Source: Ruegeria sediminis
GTDB taxonomy: Bacteria > Pseudomonadota > Alphaproteobacteria > Rhodobacterales > Rhodobacteraceae
Reading direction: 5' to 3'
Length of the DNA stretch: 64,000 bases
Assembly: GCF_005938215.1 (NCBI RefSeq)
Contig: NZ_VCPD01000002.1
Span: forward strand, 186,001-250,000
Positions 28,174 through 37,081 of the stretch are shown piece after piece; positions within the stretch are counted from its first letter, which is position 1; every line of letters starts with the position of its first letter. The position numbers and the translations under genes are program-made. The notes below the pieces were generated by a model that was not told where the DNA came from, did not search any database, and worked only from the letters and a program-made list of their open reading frames with translations.

Positions 28174-29154
28174 ATGTCAGATGCACCTCTCAAAGGCTGG
28201 AACCATGTTCCTGCCGTCCCGCTCAAGGTTTCCCCGTTCTTCGCCCGGCCTCTGCGCCCGCTCGACATGCTGGCCTGGGTCTGGAACTCGTGGTTCCTGA
28301 TCACAGAACGGCTGATCATCGTCGGCATCGCGTTTGCGTCGTACTACTGGTTCCAGCCGCCGCTGGAGGAGTCGCGCACCTTCGCCTTCGGATGGATCGC
28401 GCAGATGTATTTGCGCAACCTCGTGCTGATGTCGCTGGTGGCCGGCGGGCTGCACCTCTATTTCTACACCTTCACCCGGCAAGGTCAGAAACTGCGCTAT
28501 GACACGCGCCCGCTGATGAAGAACGGGCGCCAGTTCACGCTGGGCGGCCAGATCAGGGACAACATGTTCTGGACCCTGGCCAGCGGCGTCACGGTCTGGA
28601 CGGCATACGAGGTGCTGATGTTCTGGGCCCTGGCGAACGGCTACGCGCCGATGCTGACTTGGGCCGCGCACCCGGTCTGGTTCATTGCGCTGTTCCTGCT
28701 GATCCCGGTGTGGGAGAGCTTTTATTTCTACTGGATCCACCGCCTGCTGCACGTGCCGTTCCTCTACCGGCACGTGCACGCGCTGCATCATCGGAACATC
28801 AACGTGGGGCCATGGTCCGGGATGTCGATGCATCCCGTGGAGCATGTGATCTTTCTGGGCTCGGTCCTGATCCACTGGATCGTTGCCGCGCATCCGGTCC
28901 ACATCCTCTACCATCTGCAGTATTACGCGCTGACCGCCACCACCACCCACACCGGGTTCGAGGGTCTTCTGGTCAAGGACAAGAACCGCCTGGCATTGGG
29001 AACGTTCCATCACCAGATGCACCACCGCTACTTCGAGTGCAATTACGGCTCGCTCGAGATCCCGTGGGACAAGCTGTTCGGTTCGTTCCACGACGGGACC
29101 AGCGAGGCGAACGAGCGGATGAAGGAGCGGCGCAAGAAGATGACGGGGAACTGA
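28174..29154 (+). CDS. Sterol desaturase/fatty acid hydroxylase family protein
   Basis: 326 aa from the ATG at 28174 with GGAAGG upstream; a GTG at 28147 is less likely. A membrane protein with about four helices and the eight-histidine di-iron motif set of the family: HRLLH, HALHHRN, and HHQMHHR near the C-terminus. Members hydroxylate or desaturate lipids with O2 at the membrane. The stop codon directly abuts the ATG of the PanB-like gene, so the two are co-translated. The substrate is unknown. Confidence 0.85.
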   Translation: MSDAPLKGWNHVPAVPLKVSPFFARPLRPLDMLAWVWNSWFLITERLIIVGIAFASYYWFQPPLEESRTFAFGWIAQMYLRNLVLMSLVAGGLHLYFYTFTRQGQKLRYDTRPLMKNGRQFTLGGQIRDNMFWTLASGVTVWTAYEVLMFWALANGYAPMLTWAAHPVWFIALFLLIPVWESFYFYWIHRLLHVPFLYRHVHALHHRNINVGPWSGMSMHPVEHVIFLGSVLIHWIVAAHPVHILYHLQYYALTATTTHTGFEGLLVKDKNRLALGTFHHQMHHRYFECNYGSLEIPWDKLFGSFHDGTSEANERMKERRKKMTGN

Positions 29155-29940
29155 ATGGCCGCCTTGACGATCAGGGATCTGCTGGAGGCCAAAGGCAAGC
29201 GCCAATTGGCCTATGTCCAGGTCGCCCGCGAAGAAGAAGCCATCGCTGCGTCGCAGGCGGGCATGGACATGATAGGTACTGCCTTCATTCCGGAACGCGC
29301 ACATTTTGCCAGGGCGGTACCCGATACGCATTTCCAGTTCGGGATGCCTTGGGGAAAACACGCCGATGCAACGGAGGTTCTGCGCGACGCGATGGCGGCG
29401 ATGCAAGCCGGCGCGCAATCGATCTACTGCGGCATGAGCCCGTCGGTCGTCGAGGCGCTTGCGCGCGAAGGGGTGCCGGTCATCTGCCATGTCGGGCTGG
29501 TGCCGCCCAAGGCCACCTGGACAGGCGGCTACCGCGCCGTGGGAAAGACGCTGGAACAGGCCAGGATGGTCTGGCGGCAGGTTCAGGATTTCGAGGCAGC
29601 CGGTGCCTTCGCGGTCGAGATGGAAGTCGTAACCGCGAACCTTGCTGCAGAGATCTCGAGACGGACATCGATGCTGACGATCTCGCTGGGCTCGGGCGGT
29701 GGGTGCGATGTGCAATACCTGTTTTCCGCCGACCTGCTGGGCGAGAACCGGGGGCATGTCCCGCGCCATGCCAAGACCTACCGGAACTTCGCGGCCGAGC
29801 GGGACCGTCTCCAGGCCGAAAGGGTCGCCGCCTACAAGGAGTTCATCGCGGATGTTTCATCCGGCGCGTTTCCTGAGGCGGATCATATCGTGAAAATGGA
29901 CCCCGATGCTTTGCAGGGCGTCTGGAGACACGATGTTTGA
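29155..29940 (+). CDS. Ketopantoate hydroxymethyltransferase-like enzyme
   Basis: 261 aa, TIM-barrel pattern like PanB: AGMDMIGTAF near the N-terminus, and VPVICHVGLVPPKATWTGGY corresponding to the PanB HVGLTPQ segment, then EVVTANLAAEISRRT. True PanB makes ketopantoate for CoA synthesis. This copy lies in an island beside a lipid-modifying enzyme without panC, so it may act on a different 2-oxoacid, or belong to the wider phosphoenolpyruvate-mutase/PanB superfamily. Confidence 0.65.
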   Translation: MAALTIRDLLEAKGKRQLAYVQVAREEEAIAASQAGMDMIGTAFIPERAHFARAVPDTHFQFGMPWGKHADATEVLRDAMAAMQAGAQSIYCGMSPSVVEALAREGVPVICHVGLVPPKATWTGGYRAVGKTLEQARMVWRQVQDFEAAGAFAVEMEVVTANLAAEISRRTSMLTISLGSGGGCDVQYLFSADLLGENRGHVPRHAKTYRNFAAERDRLQAERVAAYKEFIADVSSGAFPEADHIVKMDPDALQGVWRHDV

Positions 29941-30292
29941 TGCGGAAGTATGACCGGCATCGGCCGTGTTGCAGAACGCCGAATCTCGAGATCGGAGCGC
30001 ATTGCCGCAGCGCGGAGGCGTAGCCCGGTTTCCGTCGCCAAGAAATGTCCGCTCCTGCTGATTAGACCGTGAGGCATGCGATCGCAGCGAAGGTCCGGAA
30101 CCCGCCCATTTTCCGGAAAGCACCATCCATTCAGAACTACCGCTCAAAATCCGAAGCGGGAGAACTTCCCGTTCCCTGCTTTGACACATTCCTATCACGC
30201 CCCTACCCTTCACCCATGCCGACTTTGCCCATTTCGAACCAGACAATTCCCTTGTTTTGTTGACTCTGCAATTCTCAGAAGAACCCAAGAAA
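29941..30292. other. Right end of island, gene-free
   Basis: 352 bp without a credible gene. An 18-bp segment at 30080-30097 matches 25394-25411 with one mismatch. It ends at the right attachment repeat. Confidence 0.5.
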
Positions 30293-30361
30293 CGGTCTCG
30301 AAAACCGTTGTGGGCGCAAGTCCACCCAGGGTTCGAATCCCTGTCTCTCCGCCATTATCGC
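30293..30361 (+). repeat. Right attachment-site repeat (tRNA-Ser 3' fragment)
   Basis: 69 bp identical to 11257-11325. It lacks the tRNA acceptor 5' strand and D arm, so it is not a functional tRNA gene. It marks the distal junction of the island. Confidence 0.95.
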
Positions 30362-30415
30362 CGTGAATTCCAGCTGATCCGTTGTTTCAGCGCCGATCGG
30401 CGTTCCATTCCCCGC

Positions 30416-32035
30416 CTACCCCGTCAAAACGTCAAAGAACTCCTCGCGCAGTTTCCGCTTCAGCACCTTGCCGGTCGCATTCAGCGGCAGCGCGTCCACG
30501 AAGACAACCTTGTCGGGGATCTGCCAGCTGGCGATCTTGCCGTCGAAGAAACTCAGCAATTCGTCTTCCGTGGGCTCCTGCCCGTCGGCTTTCACGGCCA
30601 CGAGCAGCGGGCGTTCGTCCCATTTGGGGTGTTTCACGCCGACGACCGCGGCAGTCGCCAGTTTCGGATGCGCAACCGCAATGTTTTCCAACTCGACCGA
30701 ACTGATCCATTCGCCGCCGGACTTGATGATGTCCTTGGACCGGTCGCGGATCGTCATGTAGCCGTCGGGGTCCAGCGTGGCGACGTCGCCGGTGGCGAAC
30801 CAGCCGTCCTGCAGCAACTGCTGATCCTCCATATGGAAATAGCTGGTCAGAACCCAGTGCCCGCGCACCATCAGATCGCCCTGGGTCACGCCATCGTTCG
30901 GCAGATCGTTGCCGTCGTCGTCGACGATCTTGAGTTCCACGCCGTAGGGCGGCCGCCCCTGGTTCTCGCGCAGCCGGTACTGATCCTCAAGCGGCAGGTC
31001 GCGGTGCTTGGCAAGCGGGTGGTTCGACGTGCCCAGCGGGCTCATTTCCGACATGCCCCAGGCATGGACCGTTTCGACGCCGTATTGATCGCGGAACTTG
31101 GCGATCATCGACGGCGGGCAGGCCGAGCCCCCGATGACAGTGCGCTGCAGGCTGTCCAGCTTGCTGCCCGAACTTGCGGCATGGGCCAGCAGACCCTGCC
31201 AGATCGTCGGTACGCCCATGGCCAGCGTGACCCCGTAGGTGTCGATCAGGCCCACCAACGCCTCGCCATGCAGGTCGGGCCCCGGCAAAACCATCCGCGC
31301 GCCGGACATGGCGCAGGCATAGGGCGACCCCCAGGCATTGACGTGGAACATCGGCACCACCGGCAGCACCACATCCATGGCCGAATACCCGATCACGTCG
31401 CGCGTGTTCGAAGCAAAACTGTGCAGCACCGTGGACCGGTGGGAATAGAGAACGCCCTTGGGGTTGCCTGTCGTACCCGACGTGTAGCACAGGCTCGAAG
31501 CGGTGTTTTCGTCAAAGCTGGGCCACTGGAAATCCTCGTCGCCGGTCTCGATCAATTCGTCATAGAACAGCAGGCCCGGCACCTGATCCAACGCGGCCTG
31601 GTCCCGCGGACCCATCAGCACGAAATGGCGGGTTTCGGTCAGTTGGTCCCTCAGCGCGGCCACCAGCGGCACGAATGTCGCGTCCACGAACACGACCCGG
31701 TCCTGTGCGTGGTTGATGATATAGACCAGTTGTTCCGGGAACAGGCGCGGGTTGATCGTGTGACAGACGAAACCGGCGCCGGACACTCCGTAATAGATCT
31801 CCAGATGGCGCCGGTTGTTCCACGCGATCGTGGCGACCCTGTCCTGCGGCTCGAGCCCCAGCTTGCTCAGCGCCGAGCCAAGCCGGCGGGCGTTGCGCGC
31901 GACTTCGGCCCAGCTTGTCTGGGTCACGCCTCCGGCGGTTTCCACCGACCAGATCTCGGTCTGGCCGTGATAGCGTTCCGCATGGTCGATAAGCGATGAG
32001 ATCAGCAGCGGCTGCGTCATCATCTGTCCCAGCAT
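30416..32035 (-). CDS. dmdB: Acyl-CoA ligase, probable 3-methylmercaptopropionyl-CoA ligase DmdB
   Basis: 539 aa AMP-forming ligase with the P-loop-like TSGTTGNPKG, MFHVNAWG (Trp235), GWFATGDVA and the catalytic lysine Lys523 in NATGKVLKRK. Length and these residue numbers coincide with DmdB from Ruegeria. DmdB activates methylmercaptopropionate in the DMSP demethylation route and also accepts short- and medium-chain fatty acids. No other dmd gene is near, so a general medium-chain ligase is possible. Confidence 0.75.
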   Translation of the reverse strand: MLGQMMTQPLLISSLIDHAERYHGQTEIWSVETAGGVTQTSWAEVARNARRLGSALSKLGLEPQDRVATIAWNNRRHLEIYYGVSGAGFVCHTINPRLFPEQLVYIINHAQDRVVFVDATFVPLVAALRDQLTETRHFVLMGPRDQAALDQVPGLLFYDELIETGDEDFQWPSFDENTASSLCYTSGTTGNPKGVLYSHRSTVLHSFASNTRDVIGYSAMDVVLPVVPMFHVNAWGSPYACAMSGARMVLPGPDLHGEALVGLIDTYGVTLAMGVPTIWQGLLAHAASSGSKLDSLQRTVIGGSACPPSMIAKFRDQYGVETVHAWGMSEMSPLGTSNHPLAKHRDLPLEDQYRLRENQGRPPYGVELKIVDDDGNDLPNDGVTQGDLMVRGHWVLTSYFHMEDQQLLQDGWFATGDVATLDPDGYMTIRDRSKDIIKSGGEWISSVELENIAVAHPKLATAAVVGVKHPKWDERPLLVAVKADGQEPTEDELLSFFDGKIASWQIPDKVVFVDALPLNATGKVLKRKLREEFFDVLTG

Positions 32036-32219
32036 GTGGCATCCTCCCCTTGGCCGGGCGGGTTCACGGCCGCCCGATCTTTGTTCCTGTGCCTCGACAA
32101 GTCCGGGAATGCCGGGTGATCAAGGCTCCTCCTCAACGCGACCCTGCCAAGCAATTCGCCGGTTGACAACATACCTTGCAAGACTTGGCGCAACGGCACC
32201 ACTATCCCGCCGGCGCGGA

Positions 32220-33827
32220 TCAGGATCTGTAGCGCAGCGCGTAGGCGATCAGGGCCGCGGTCGAGCCGTCCTTGCCCTCGGCGCCGGCTTCGCCGTCCAC
32301 CAGCGGACCCAGCGAGGTGGCCAGCTCCTTGCCAAGCTCGACACCCCACTGATCGAAGGAATTGATCCCAAGAATCGTGCCCTCGACGAACACGCGGTGC
32401 TCGTAAAGCGCCACGATCTGCCCAAGAACGAACGGCGTGAGTTTCGGGTAGATCAGCGTGGTCGAAGGCCGGTTCCCCGGAAAGACGCGATGCCGCGCCT
32501 GGCGTTCCAGTTCCTCGCCGGTCAGACCGGCGGCCGCCGTCCGCGCGCGCGCCTCATCCAGGGACCGCCCCCGCATCAACGCTTCGGACTGCGCTAAGCA
32601 ATTGGCCAGCAGCAGCCGGTGGTGATGCGCCAGTTCCGGTTCGTGCCCTTCCGCGGCAACCAGAAATTCACAGGGAACCACGTCCGTACCCTGGTGAATC
32701 AGCTGGAAAAACGCATGTTGCCCGTTGGTTCCGGGTTCGCCCCAGATGATCGGCCCGCACGGTGCGGACAGTGCCGAACCGTCCATCGCCACCGATTTGC
32801 CGTTCGATTCCATCTCGAGCTGCTGCAAGTAGGCCGGCAGCCGCAACAGCCGCTGATCGTAAGGCAGCACCGCCCGGCTGGCGCAGCCCAATACCTGCCG
32901 GTGCCAGATCCCGACAAGCGCCAGCATGACGGGCACGTTCTCGGCCCAGTCGGCGGACCGGAAATGCAGATCCATCGCCTGACCGCCGCGCAGGAAGGCG
33001 TCGAAGGCGTATGACCCGACCGCGATCAGAACAGGCAGACCGACCGGCCCCCAAACCGAGTACCTGCCGCCGACCCAGTCGGCAAATCCGAAAACGCGGT
33101 CAGCGGGGATCCCGAACGCCTCGGTCCGGTCCAGCGCCGAGGATACGGCCGCGAATTGACGGGCCGGATCGCCGCCGCCCTCCTGCATCCATGCGCGCGC
33201 CGTCCGGGCGTTGGTCATGGTTTCGATCGTGGTGAAGGTTTTGGACGCCACGATGACCAGTGTCCGGGTCGGGTCCAGCGGGCGGAGAATGTCCGCGATA
33301 TGGGCGCCGTCCACGTTCGACACGAAATGCACGCGCGGGCCGTCGTGGTAGGGAGAAAGCGCCAGCGTCGCCATGACGGGGCCAAGATCCGATCCCCCGA
33401 TCCCTATGTTCACCACATCCGTAATGCCGCCGCCCGCGCCCTGCGCCGCCCCGCCGCGGATTTCCTCGGCAAAGACCCGCATCCGGCGCAGGGTCTCCAG
33501 CACTTCGGGCATCACGTCGCCGCCATCGACCTCGATCGGGTCGCCATCGAGATTGCGCAAGGCGGTGTGCAGAACCGCCCTGCCCTCGGTCTCGTTGATC
33601 TTCTCGCCCGCAAACATCTCGTCGCGGCGCGCCGCCAGCCCGGCCTCGTCACATAGCTTCAGCAGCGACGCGCGGATTTCATCGTCGATGAGTGTCTTGG
33701 AATAGTCGAAATGCATGTCCCCGGTTCCCGCCGAAAAGCGCGCGGCGCGATCGGGATCGGCCGCGAAAAGGTCCAGGATACGACGCTCGCGCGCCGATGC
33801 GGCCAATGTCTTCAAATGATCGAACAT
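32220..33827 (-). CDS. pgi: Glucose-6-phosphate isomerase
   Basis: 535 aa with the family signatures [20 protein letters not shown] and [15 protein letters not shown] near the C-terminus. It interconverts glucose- and fructose-6-phosphate in the cytoplasm. It is last in a zwf-pgl-pgi operon (12 bp after pgl). This order is common in Rhodobacterales, where sugar breakdown uses the Entner-Doudoroff path. Confidence 0.95.
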   Translation of the reverse strand: MFDHLKTLAASARERRILDLFAADPDRAARFSAGTGDMHFDYSKTLIDDEIRASLLKLCDEAGLAARRDEMFAGEKINETEGRAVLHTALRNLDGDPIEVDGGDVMPEVLETLRRMRVFAEEIRGGAAQGAGGGITDVVNIGIGGSDLGPVMATLALSPYHDGPRVHFVSNVDGAHIADILRPLDPTRTLVIVASKTFTTIETMTNARTARAWMQEGGGDPARQFAAVSSALDRTEAFGIPADRVFGFADWVGGRYSVWGPVGLPVLIAVGSYAFDAFLRGGQAMDLHFRSADWAENVPVMLALVGIWHRQVLGCASRAVLPYDQRLLRLPAYLQQLEMESNGKSVAMDGSALSAPCGPIIWGEPGTNGQHAFFQLIHQGTDVVPCEFLVAAEGHEPELAHHHRLLLANCLAQSEALMRGRSLDEARARTAAAGLTGEELERQARHRVFPGNRPSTTLIYPKLTPFVLGQIVALYEHRVFVEGTILGINSFDQWGVELGKELATSLGPLVDGEAGAEGKDGSTAALIAYALRYRS

Positions 33828-33839
33828 GATTGAATGATC

Positions 33840-34511
33840 CTATTCGGCCCAGTGCACGGTTATTCCACTCAGAACGGCCGCGATCGGCGCTTCTTCGGGC
33901 GGCTTGGACATCGCCCGCTCCAAAGCTTCGCGCTTGCGCTCTCCGTAGATCACCAGGTGTTTCGACAGGGCGCCGTCCAGCACCGGCGCCGTAAGCGTGA
34001 TCCGCGGCTCCGGCTGCACCTCGGTCCGCGCGACCGCCAGGATTGGCGCGTCGCTGCTCAGCGCCTGTTCCAGGCCGGGCATGCCGGGGTAAAGCGAGGC
34101 CGTGTGCATGTCCTCGCCCATGCCAAGCACAAGAACGTGCAGCGGCAGCACCGGCGCGATCAGCGCCTCGATCTCGGGCAAGGCGTCTTCGGGATTCGCG
34201 GAAGGGACGTAAAGAGGCACGAATTGCGCCGACGCGGCGCGGTTGACAAGAAGGTGTTCCTGGATAAGCCGGGCGTTGGAACGTTCGTGGTCCTGCGGCA
34301 CGCAGCGTTCATCCGTGGGCAGAACCCTGACCCGTTCCCATTCGATGTCCGCGGCGCACAGGCTGTCGAAGATCGGGCCGGGCGTGGTGCCGCCGGGCAC
34401 GGCAAAGGCGACGGCCTCGTCGTGCAGCAAGGCGGTTTCCAGCTCTCCGGCCAGCTTGTTGGCCACATCGATGGCCAGCATGTCGCGATCGGCGTATTCC
34501 TGAATATTCAT
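33840..34511 (-). CDS. pgl: 6-phosphogluconolactonase
   Basis: 223 aa of the DevB/SOL family (FAVPGGTTPGPIFDSL, VLPTDERCVP, VLGMGEDMHTASLYPG). It hydrolyses 6-phosphogluconolactone made by Zwf. The ATG overlaps the zwf stop by four bases, so the two consecutive steps are co-translated. Confidence 0.95.
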   Translation of the reverse strand: MNIQEYADRDMLAIDVANKLAGELETALLHDEAVAFAVPGGTTPGPIFDSLCAADIEWERVRVLPTDERCVPQDHERSNARLIQEHLLVNRAASAQFVPLYVPSANPEDALPEIEALIAPVLPLHVLVLGMGEDMHTASLYPGMPGLEQALSSDAPILAVARTEVQPEPRITLTAPVLDGALSKHLVIYGERKREALERAMSKPPEEAPIAAVLSGITVHWAE

Positions 34512-35962
34512 GGTTTGATCCCCTGCCAGTTTCGACCGTCACGTTTCATCAGCAGTTCGGCGTCGCCCGGCCCGGTACTGCCGCAGTCATATGGTTTCGG
34601 AACATCGCCACTCGATTCCCAGCCGGCGATGATCGGGTCGGTCCAGGCCCATGCGGCTTCGACCTCGTCCCCACGCATGAACAGCGTCTGGTTGCCGCGC
34701 ACCACGTCCATTATAAGCCGTTCATAAGCATCTGGCGAAACCTGATTTTCAGGCCCCAGCGCCTCGGCAAAGCTCATGTCCAGCGGTACGTCCACCAATC
34801 GCATCCCGCCTTGGCCCGGCTCCTTGATCGTGACCTTGAGCGTTATGCCCTCGTTCGGCTGCAGCCGGATCGACAGCACGTTGGCGTGCCTCCCGGCGTC
34901 GGCGCCGAAGATCGAATGAGGCGCGTCCTTGAACATCACGTTGATGACCGATGACCGCGCCACCAGCCTTTTGCCCGTGCGCAGGTAGAACGGCGTCCCC
35001 GCCCAACGCCAATTGCTGATATGGGCGCGCAGGGCGATATAGCTTTCGGTCGATGAGCGCGGATTCCCGACCACCTCGCGATAGCCCGGCTGCCCATCGA
35101 CGCCCACGTACTGACCGCGCACGATGTGATGCGGCAGCACCGGGTCAAGTGCGCGGATCACCTTGAGCTTTTCGTCCCGCACCGCGTCCGGATCGAACTT
35201 CGCCGGCGGCTCCATCGCGATCAGGCACAGCAACTGCATCAGGTGATTCTGCACCATGTCCCGCATCGCGCCCGCGCGGTCGTAGTAGCTTTCGCGGCCG
35301 TCCACGCCGACGGTCTCGGCAACGGTGATCTGGATGTGATCCACGTACTGGCTGTTCCAGAGGGGTTCGAACAGCATGTTGCCAAAGCGCACCGCCATCA
35401 GGTTCTGGACCGTTTCCTTGCCCAGGTAATGATCGATCCGATAGATCTGCCGTTCGCGAAAATGCCCGGCGAGCGTGGCATTCAGCGCCCGTGCGCTTTC
35501 CAGATCGTGACCGAACGGTTTTTCGACCACGATTCGCGTCTTGTCAGAGGCCATTCCGTGGGCTTCGATGCGCTCGGCCAGCGCGCCGAACAGGCGTGGA
35601 CCGACGGAAAAGTAAAAGGCGCGCACCCGGTCACGGCTCAGCCGTGCCGCCAGTTCCGGCCACCCCTCGTCGCCTTGCGCCTCCACCGGTACGTAGCCGA
35701 CGCGCGAAAGGAACCGGTCCAGCGCCGCGCAATCCGCACTCCGATCCGGCGCATGTTCCTTCAGCCAGCCGGCGACCAGCGCCCTGTAGCCGTCGTCATC
35801 CAGCTTTTTTCGTGCGGCGCCCAGTACAAGAACGTCCTCCGGCCACTGACCGCCGCAGAACCTGCGGAACAAGGCAGGCAATATCTTGCGCTGTGCCAGG
35901 TCGCCGGTTCCGCCAAAAACGACCAGATCGAAAGGTTCTACCGGTATGACGCGAGAAACCAT
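34508..35962 (-). CDS. zwf: Glucose-6-phosphate 1-dehydrogenase
   Basis: 484 aa. The NADP-binding segment is VFGGTGDLAQRKILPALF and the active-site signature is RIDHYLGKETVQNLMAVRFG. It oxidises glucose-6-phosphate and opens both the Entner-Doudoroff and pentose phosphate routes. It is first gene of zwf-pgl-pgi; edd and eda are not in the window. Confidence 0.96.
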   Translation of the reverse strand: MVSRVIPVEPFDLVVFGGTGDLAQRKILPALFRRFCGGQWPEDVLVLGAARKKLDDDGYRALVAGWLKEHAPDRSADCAALDRFLSRVGYVPVEAQGDEGWPELAARLSRDRVRAFYFSVGPRLFGALAERIEAHGMASDKTRIVVEKPFGHDLESARALNATLAGHFRERQIYRIDHYLGKETVQNLMAVRFGNMLFEPLWNSQYVDHIQITVAETVGVDGRESYYDRAGAMRDMVQNHLMQLLCLIAMEPPAKFDPDAVRDEKLKVIRALDPVLPHHIVRGQYVGVDGQPGYREVVGNPRSSTESYIALRAHISNWRWAGTPFYLRTGKRLVARSSVINVMFKDAPHSIFGADAGRHANVLSIRLQPNEGITLKVTIKEPGQGGMRLVDVPLDMSFAEALGPENQVSPDAYERLIMDVVRGNQTLFMRGDEVEAAWAWTDPIIAGWESSGDVPKPYDCGSTGPGDAELLMKRDGRNWQGIKP

Positions 35963-36070
35963 GAATTTTCCTTAACGCTGTCCTGTCCGCATGTCCAATG
36001 TTAGCGCCACCAGTTTTTCCGATCGCCCGCAATCAAAACTCCGTCAGACCGCCTGCTTGCGACTTTAACT

Positions 36071-36102
36071 TGTCCGACGCAATAGGCTAGATCGTTCGGA
36101 CA
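36071..36102. promoter_or_regulatory. Inverted repeat in the zwf / radical SAM divergent region
   Basis: TGTCCGA (36071-36077) and TCGGACA (36096-36102) form a perfect 7-bp inverted repeat, 18 bp apart and 22 bp upstream of the radical SAM start. It could be an operator for either divergent gene. No regulator can be assigned. Confidence 0.35.
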
Positions 36103-36124
36103 GTTTCAGCAGCCGGAAGCGGGA

Positions 36125-37078
36125 ATGAAAGACAACGCCCCCCACAGCGCCAACATCGGCAAGTTTCAGGACAGATTCGTGACAGCCGACGGCCAGACCC
36201 GCGCCTCGGTAAGCTTGACCCGGCCGGAAACGCTTTGGTTCAACACCGGAACCCTGTGCAACATCGAATGCGCGAACTGCTATATCGAAAGCAGTCCGAC
36301 GAATGACGCGCTGGTCTATATCTCGGCCGATGAAGTGCGTGCCTTTCTCGACCAGATCGAGGATCGCGGCTGGCCCATTCGCGAGATCGGATTCACCGGC
36401 GGCGAACCCTTCATGAACCCCGAGATGATCGCGCTGACCCGCGCCGCGCTGGAACGCGGCTTCGAGGTTCTGATCCTCACCAACGCGATGCGCCCGATGA
36501 TGCGCAGGCAGATGCGCGAAGGGCTGCTCGCGCTCCGGCGCGATCACGGCGATCGGCTGACGCTCCGCGTTTCCGTCGATCATTTCCGGCCTGAACTCCA
36601 CGATGCAGAACGCGGCGCGGGAAGCTTTGCGAAGACCCTGGAAGGCATGAAATGGCTCCGCGACAACGGCTTCCGAATGGCGGTCGCAGGCCGCACCGTC
36701 TGGGGAGGAACCGATGCCGAAAGCCGCGCGGGTTATGCCGCGTTCTTTGCCGAGCACGGATTCGCCATCGACGCGCAGGATCCCGGCCAGACCGTACTTT
36801 TCCCCGAGATGGACGAAACCGTCGAAGTGCCCGAGATCACGACGGCCTGCTGGGGCATTCTGGGCAAGTCGCCCACGGACGTCATGTGCGCCAGCTCGCG
36901 CATGGTGGTCAAACGCAGGGGGGCCACGGCGCCCGTGGTGCTGGCCTGCACCCTCTTGCCCTATTCGCCGGAATTCGAGATGGGCGCCACGCTGCGCGAG
37001 GCCGAGGCGGACGTGCAGCTGAACCACCCCCATTGCGCCAAGTTCTGCGTGCTCGGCGGCGCAAGCTGTTCGGTCTGA
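36125..37078 (+). CDS. Radical SAM protein
   Basis: 317 aa. The CX3CX2C cluster motif is at Cys45, Cys49 and Cys52 (CNIECANCYIE), followed by the SAM-binding GFTGGEPFMNPE. Later cysteines (TACWGILG, VMCASS, HPHCAKFCVLGGASCS) could bind an auxiliary cluster as in SPASM-type enzymes. Such enzymes often modify peptides, but no precursor gene is evident. The reaction is unknown. A stand-alone unit divergent from zwf. Confidence 0.85.
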   Translation: MKDNAPHSANIGKFQDRFVTADGQTRASVSLTRPETLWFNTGTLCNIECANCYIESSPTNDALVYISADEVRAFLDQIEDRGWPIREIGFTGGEPFMNPEMIALTRAALERGFEVLILTNAMRPMMRRQMREGLLALRRDHGDRLTLRVSVDHFRPELHDAERGAGSFAKTLEGMKWLRDNGFRMAVAGRTVWGGTDAESRAGYAAFFAEHGFAIDAQDPGQTVLFPEMDETVEVPEITTACWGILGKSPTDVMCASSRMVVKRRGATAPVVLACTLLPYSPEFEMGATLREAEADVQLNHPHCAKFCVLGGASCSV

Positions 37079-37081
37079 TCC

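Larger units (their letters stand above)
11257..30361. mobile_element. tRNA-Ser-integrated genomic island, integrase not found
   Basis: The island is bounded by a perfect 69-bp direct repeat (11257-11325 and 30293-30361) made of the tRNA-Ser(CGA) 3' part plus seven bases of flank. The repeat begins at the anticodon stem-loop, a usual crossover site of tyrosine recombinases. The intact tRNA is kept at the left end. The interior holds about fifteen metabolic and regulatory genes, one pseudogene fragment and several gene-poor stretches. I see no integrase, excisionase, relaxase, transposase or phage gene, so the element is probably fixed. Integration by an element that later lost its recombinase is the simplest reading. 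Confidence 0.8.

Noticed and set aside
30293-30361. A second tRNA-Ser gene
   Set aside because: Only the part from the anticodon stem onward is present; the acceptor 5' strand and D arm are missing, so it is an attachment-site fragment.
11257-30361. Prophage, conjugative element or defence island
   Set aside because: No integrase, capsid, relaxase, toxin-antitoxin, restriction or nuclease genes are recognisable; the cargo is metabolic and regulatory.
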